Origin: Loktanella sp. 5RATIMAR09
Lineage (GTDB): Bacteria; Pseudomonadota; Alphaproteobacteria; Rhodobacterales; Rhodobacteraceae
Length of the DNA: 64,000 nt
Direction of reading: 5' to 3'
NCBI RefSeq assembly: GCF_001419985.1
Contig: NZ_LJAL01000001.1
Coordinates: forward strand, 372,001-436,000
The notes beneath the pieces are model-generated. The model did no database searches, was not told where the DNA came from, and worked only from the letters and a program-made list of their open reading frames with translations. Within the stretch, counting starts at the first letter, position 1. Every line of letters begins with the position of its first letter. The translations under genes and the position numbers were made by a program. Shown one piece after another: positions 62,421 through 64,000 of the stretch.

Positions 62421-64000
62421 ATGTCGAAAACACTGCTGGTTTGTGACTGTCTTGGTTCCCAAAAGGTTGATTCCCCCGCGCTGGAAGCCGCCACAGGCCA
62501 AAGCTGTGGCGCATGTTACACAAGTCTTTGCACGGATCAGATCGACATTGCAGCCAAGGCGATTGCGCAAGGCGACGTGATGATCGCCTGCCAGCAAGAG
62601 GCGCATCGTTTCTTTGCTCTATCCGAAGAGATCGACGCAGAGGCACCTGCCTTTGTCGATATTCGAGACCGTGCCGGTTGGACTGATGATACTGCTGACA
62701 CGACACCGAAAATGGCTGCTTTGATCGCCGAGGCGGCTTTGACACCACCGACGCAAAAGACATTTGATGTCGTCTCGGAAGGGACCTGTCTGATCGTGGG
62801 TGCGAGCGAGGTTGCTCTTGCTGCGGCCGAAAAGCTGTCAGAGGCGCTTGCGGTCACTGTGCTTCTTGCGCCTGGTGCCGAAATCATGCCGAACGCGAAC
62901 TTTGATACTGTTGTTGGCACGTTGCATCAGGCCAGCGGCACGCTTGGCCGTTTTCAGGTGCGTATCAACGCGTTCCAGCAAAGCATGACAGGCGGGCGTG
63001 GTACCCCAGCGATGACAGCGCCACGTGATGGCGCGGTGTCGGACTGCGATATCATTCTTGATCTTACAGGCGGCACACCCCTGTTCCCCGCCCCCGACAA
63101 ACGCGACGGCTATGTGCGCGCCGATCCCAAAAGCCCTGTTGCCGTCGCAGACGCGGTGTTCGCCGCGAGCCAATTGGTCGGGACGTTTGAAAAACCCTTC
63201 TATGTGCGTTTGGAAACCAGCCTTTGCGCCCATTCCCGCGCTGAAAAACCGGCCTGTTCCAATTGTCTGAACCTGTGTCCCACCGGCGCAATCACATCGG
63301 CGGGTGAACATGTCAGCATTGATCCGATGATCTGTGCCGGTTGTGGTGCCTGTTCAGCGGTTTGCCCGTCCGGTGCGATCAGCTATGACGCGCCATCGGC
63401 TGACTTCACCTTCCGTCGGATCAACACATTGGCCAGCAGCTATCGCGCGGCAGGCGGCAAGGATGCCACTCTTTTGGTCCACGATGAGCACGGTGCAGAA
63501 ATGATCAGCCTGGCCGCACGGTACGGGCGCGGGCTTCCCGCGCATGTGATCCCGTTGCAGGTGGATGCGCTGGCAGGGTTCGGTCATGCCGAAATGGTCG
63601 GCGCGTTGGCCAGCGGATTTGCCCGTGTGGACATCCTGCTTGCACCCAAGACCGAACGCGACGCGCTGGTGCCGCAGGCGGATCTGGCAAATGCGATTTC
63701 GCCGGACAAAGTCGCACTCCTTGATATCGCTGATCCTGACGCACTGTCGGATCACCTGTTTGACCAAGCAAGAACACCCGCAATCGCTGCGCCGATCCTG
63801 CCGTTGGGATCGCGCAGACAAGTGGCGCGGCTATCGGCAAAGGCGCTCAACCCCGATGTTGCGACATTGCCTTTGCCCGCCAACGCCCCCTATGGCGCGG
63901 TGATCGTTGATACAGATGCTTGCACTTTGTGCCTGGCCTGTGCCTCGCTTTGTCCCTCCGGCGCGCTTGGCGATAATTCCGATCTGCCGCAGCTGCGGTT
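62421..64000 (+). CDS. 4Fe-4S polyferredoxin-like protein, C-terminus outside window
   Basis: The frame is open from ATG 62421 to the window end (about 526 residues seen). The N-terminal region has scattered cysteines (CDCLGSQ, CGACYTSLC). Later come ferredoxin-type sets CSNCLNLCPTGAI and CAGCGACSAVCPSGAI, and a third set CTLCLACASLCPSGAL close to the window edge. GGGGA precedes the chosen ATG; an ATG six bases earlier is possible. In relatives this protein neighbours DUF3305/DUF3306 and formate dehydrogenase. It may pass electrons or assist cluster assembly; this is inference. Confidence 0.85.
   Translation, partial: MSKTLLVCDCLGSQKVDSPALEAATGQSCGACYTSLCTDQIDIAAKAIAQGDVMIACQQEAHRFFALSEEIDAEAPAFVDIRDRAGWTDDTADTTPKMAALIAEAALTPPTQKTFDVVSEGTCLIVGASEVALAAAEKLSEALAVTVLLAPGAEIMPNANFDTVVGTLHQASGTLGRFQVRINAFQQSMTGGRGTPAMTAPRDGAVSDCDIILDLTGGTPLFPAPDKRDGYVRADPKSPVAVADAVFAASQLVGTFEKPFYVRLETSLCAHSRAEKPACSNCLNLCPTGAITSAGEHVSIDPMICAGCGACSAVCPSGAISYDAPSADFTFRRINTLASSYRAAGGKDATLLVHDEHGAEMISLAARYGRGLPAHVIPLQVDALAGFGHAEMVGALASGFARVDILLAPKTERDALVPQADLANAISPDKVALLDIADPDALSDHLFDQARTPAIAAPILPLGSRRQVARLSAKALNPDVATLPLPANAPYGAVIVDTDACTLCLACASLCPSGALGDNSDLPQLR

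Noticed and set aside
62114-62494. A minus-strand gene upstream of DUF3305
   Set aside because: It overlaps the start of the polyferredoxin gene antisense and has a basic, low-complexity sequence typical of shadows.
1-64000. Mobile elements, prophage or CRISPR
   Set aside because: No transposase, integrase or phage genes, no terminal repeats and no regularly spaced repeat array were seen.

Overview
The window is a gene-dense, moderately GC-rich stretch of an alphaproteobacterial chromosome. The best fit is a marine Rhodobacteraceae (Roseobacter-group) bacterium. The reasons are the arrangement rnd-kdsD-lptC-lptA-lptB-hpf-ptsN without rpoN, the hemD-Mic60-hemY trio, a C-P lyase operon carrying the DUF1045 and hexapeptide-transferase genes, a TRAP transporter, a monomeric isocitrate dehydrogenase, and a formate dehydrogenase cluster with DUF3305/DUF3306. 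I see no insertion sequence, prophage, CRISPR array or rRNA operon; there is one tRNA, tRNA-Thr(CGU).

Layout. 1-5.3 kb: the tail of galU, then an overlapping cassette of two paralogous family-2 glycosyltransferases, a core-2/I-branching-type glycosyltransferase and a double-length sulfotransferase, probably making a decorated or sulfated surface glycan. 5.3-12.9 kb (minus strand): ptsN, hpf, the LPS-export genes lptB/A/C, kdsD, an RNase D-like exonuclease, a GGDEF-EAL protein and an HD phosphohydrolase. 13-15.9 kb: ahcY behind a hairpin-rich leader, an extensin-like protein and a small outer-membrane barrel. 16-23.6 kb: DUF2853, then tsaD-gpsA-yciI-EVE on the minus strand divergent from hemD-mic60-hemY, then the tRNA.

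23.6-40.4 kb is a phosphonate island. A tandem Pho-box array precedes phnC-phnD-phnE-phnE and a hexapeptide transferase. A three-gene arsenic operon follows on the opposite strand (arsR-arsC fusion, GAPDH, arsJ). Then come phnF and the divergent run phnG-H-I-J-K-L-N, DUF1045, phnM and an MFS transporter. Placing arsenate detoxification between the two halves of a phosphate-starvation regulon makes physiological sense, because starved cells take up more arsenate. 40.5-46.2 kb: a MarR-type regulator, a DctPQM TRAP transporter, a LysR regulator and a DUF481 outer-membrane protein. 46.2-48.4 kb: monomeric icd.

48.5-54.8 kb holds an Anbu (ancestral proteasome beta-type) locus: transglutaminase-like protein, circularly permuted ATP-grasp, alpha-E protein, second transglutaminase-like protein, Anbu peptidase, and 12 bp further a membrane-fused alpha/beta hydrolase in the same transcriptional direction. 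This is the strongest candidate for an incompletely described system here. 55-64 kb: a membrane-bound, cysteine-type formate dehydrogenase cluster (fdhA/B/C, a tiny Tat-signal protein, a TorD-like chaperone, DUF3306, DUF3305), a 43-residue peptide gene at its end, and a divergent polyferredoxin-like gene that runs off the window.
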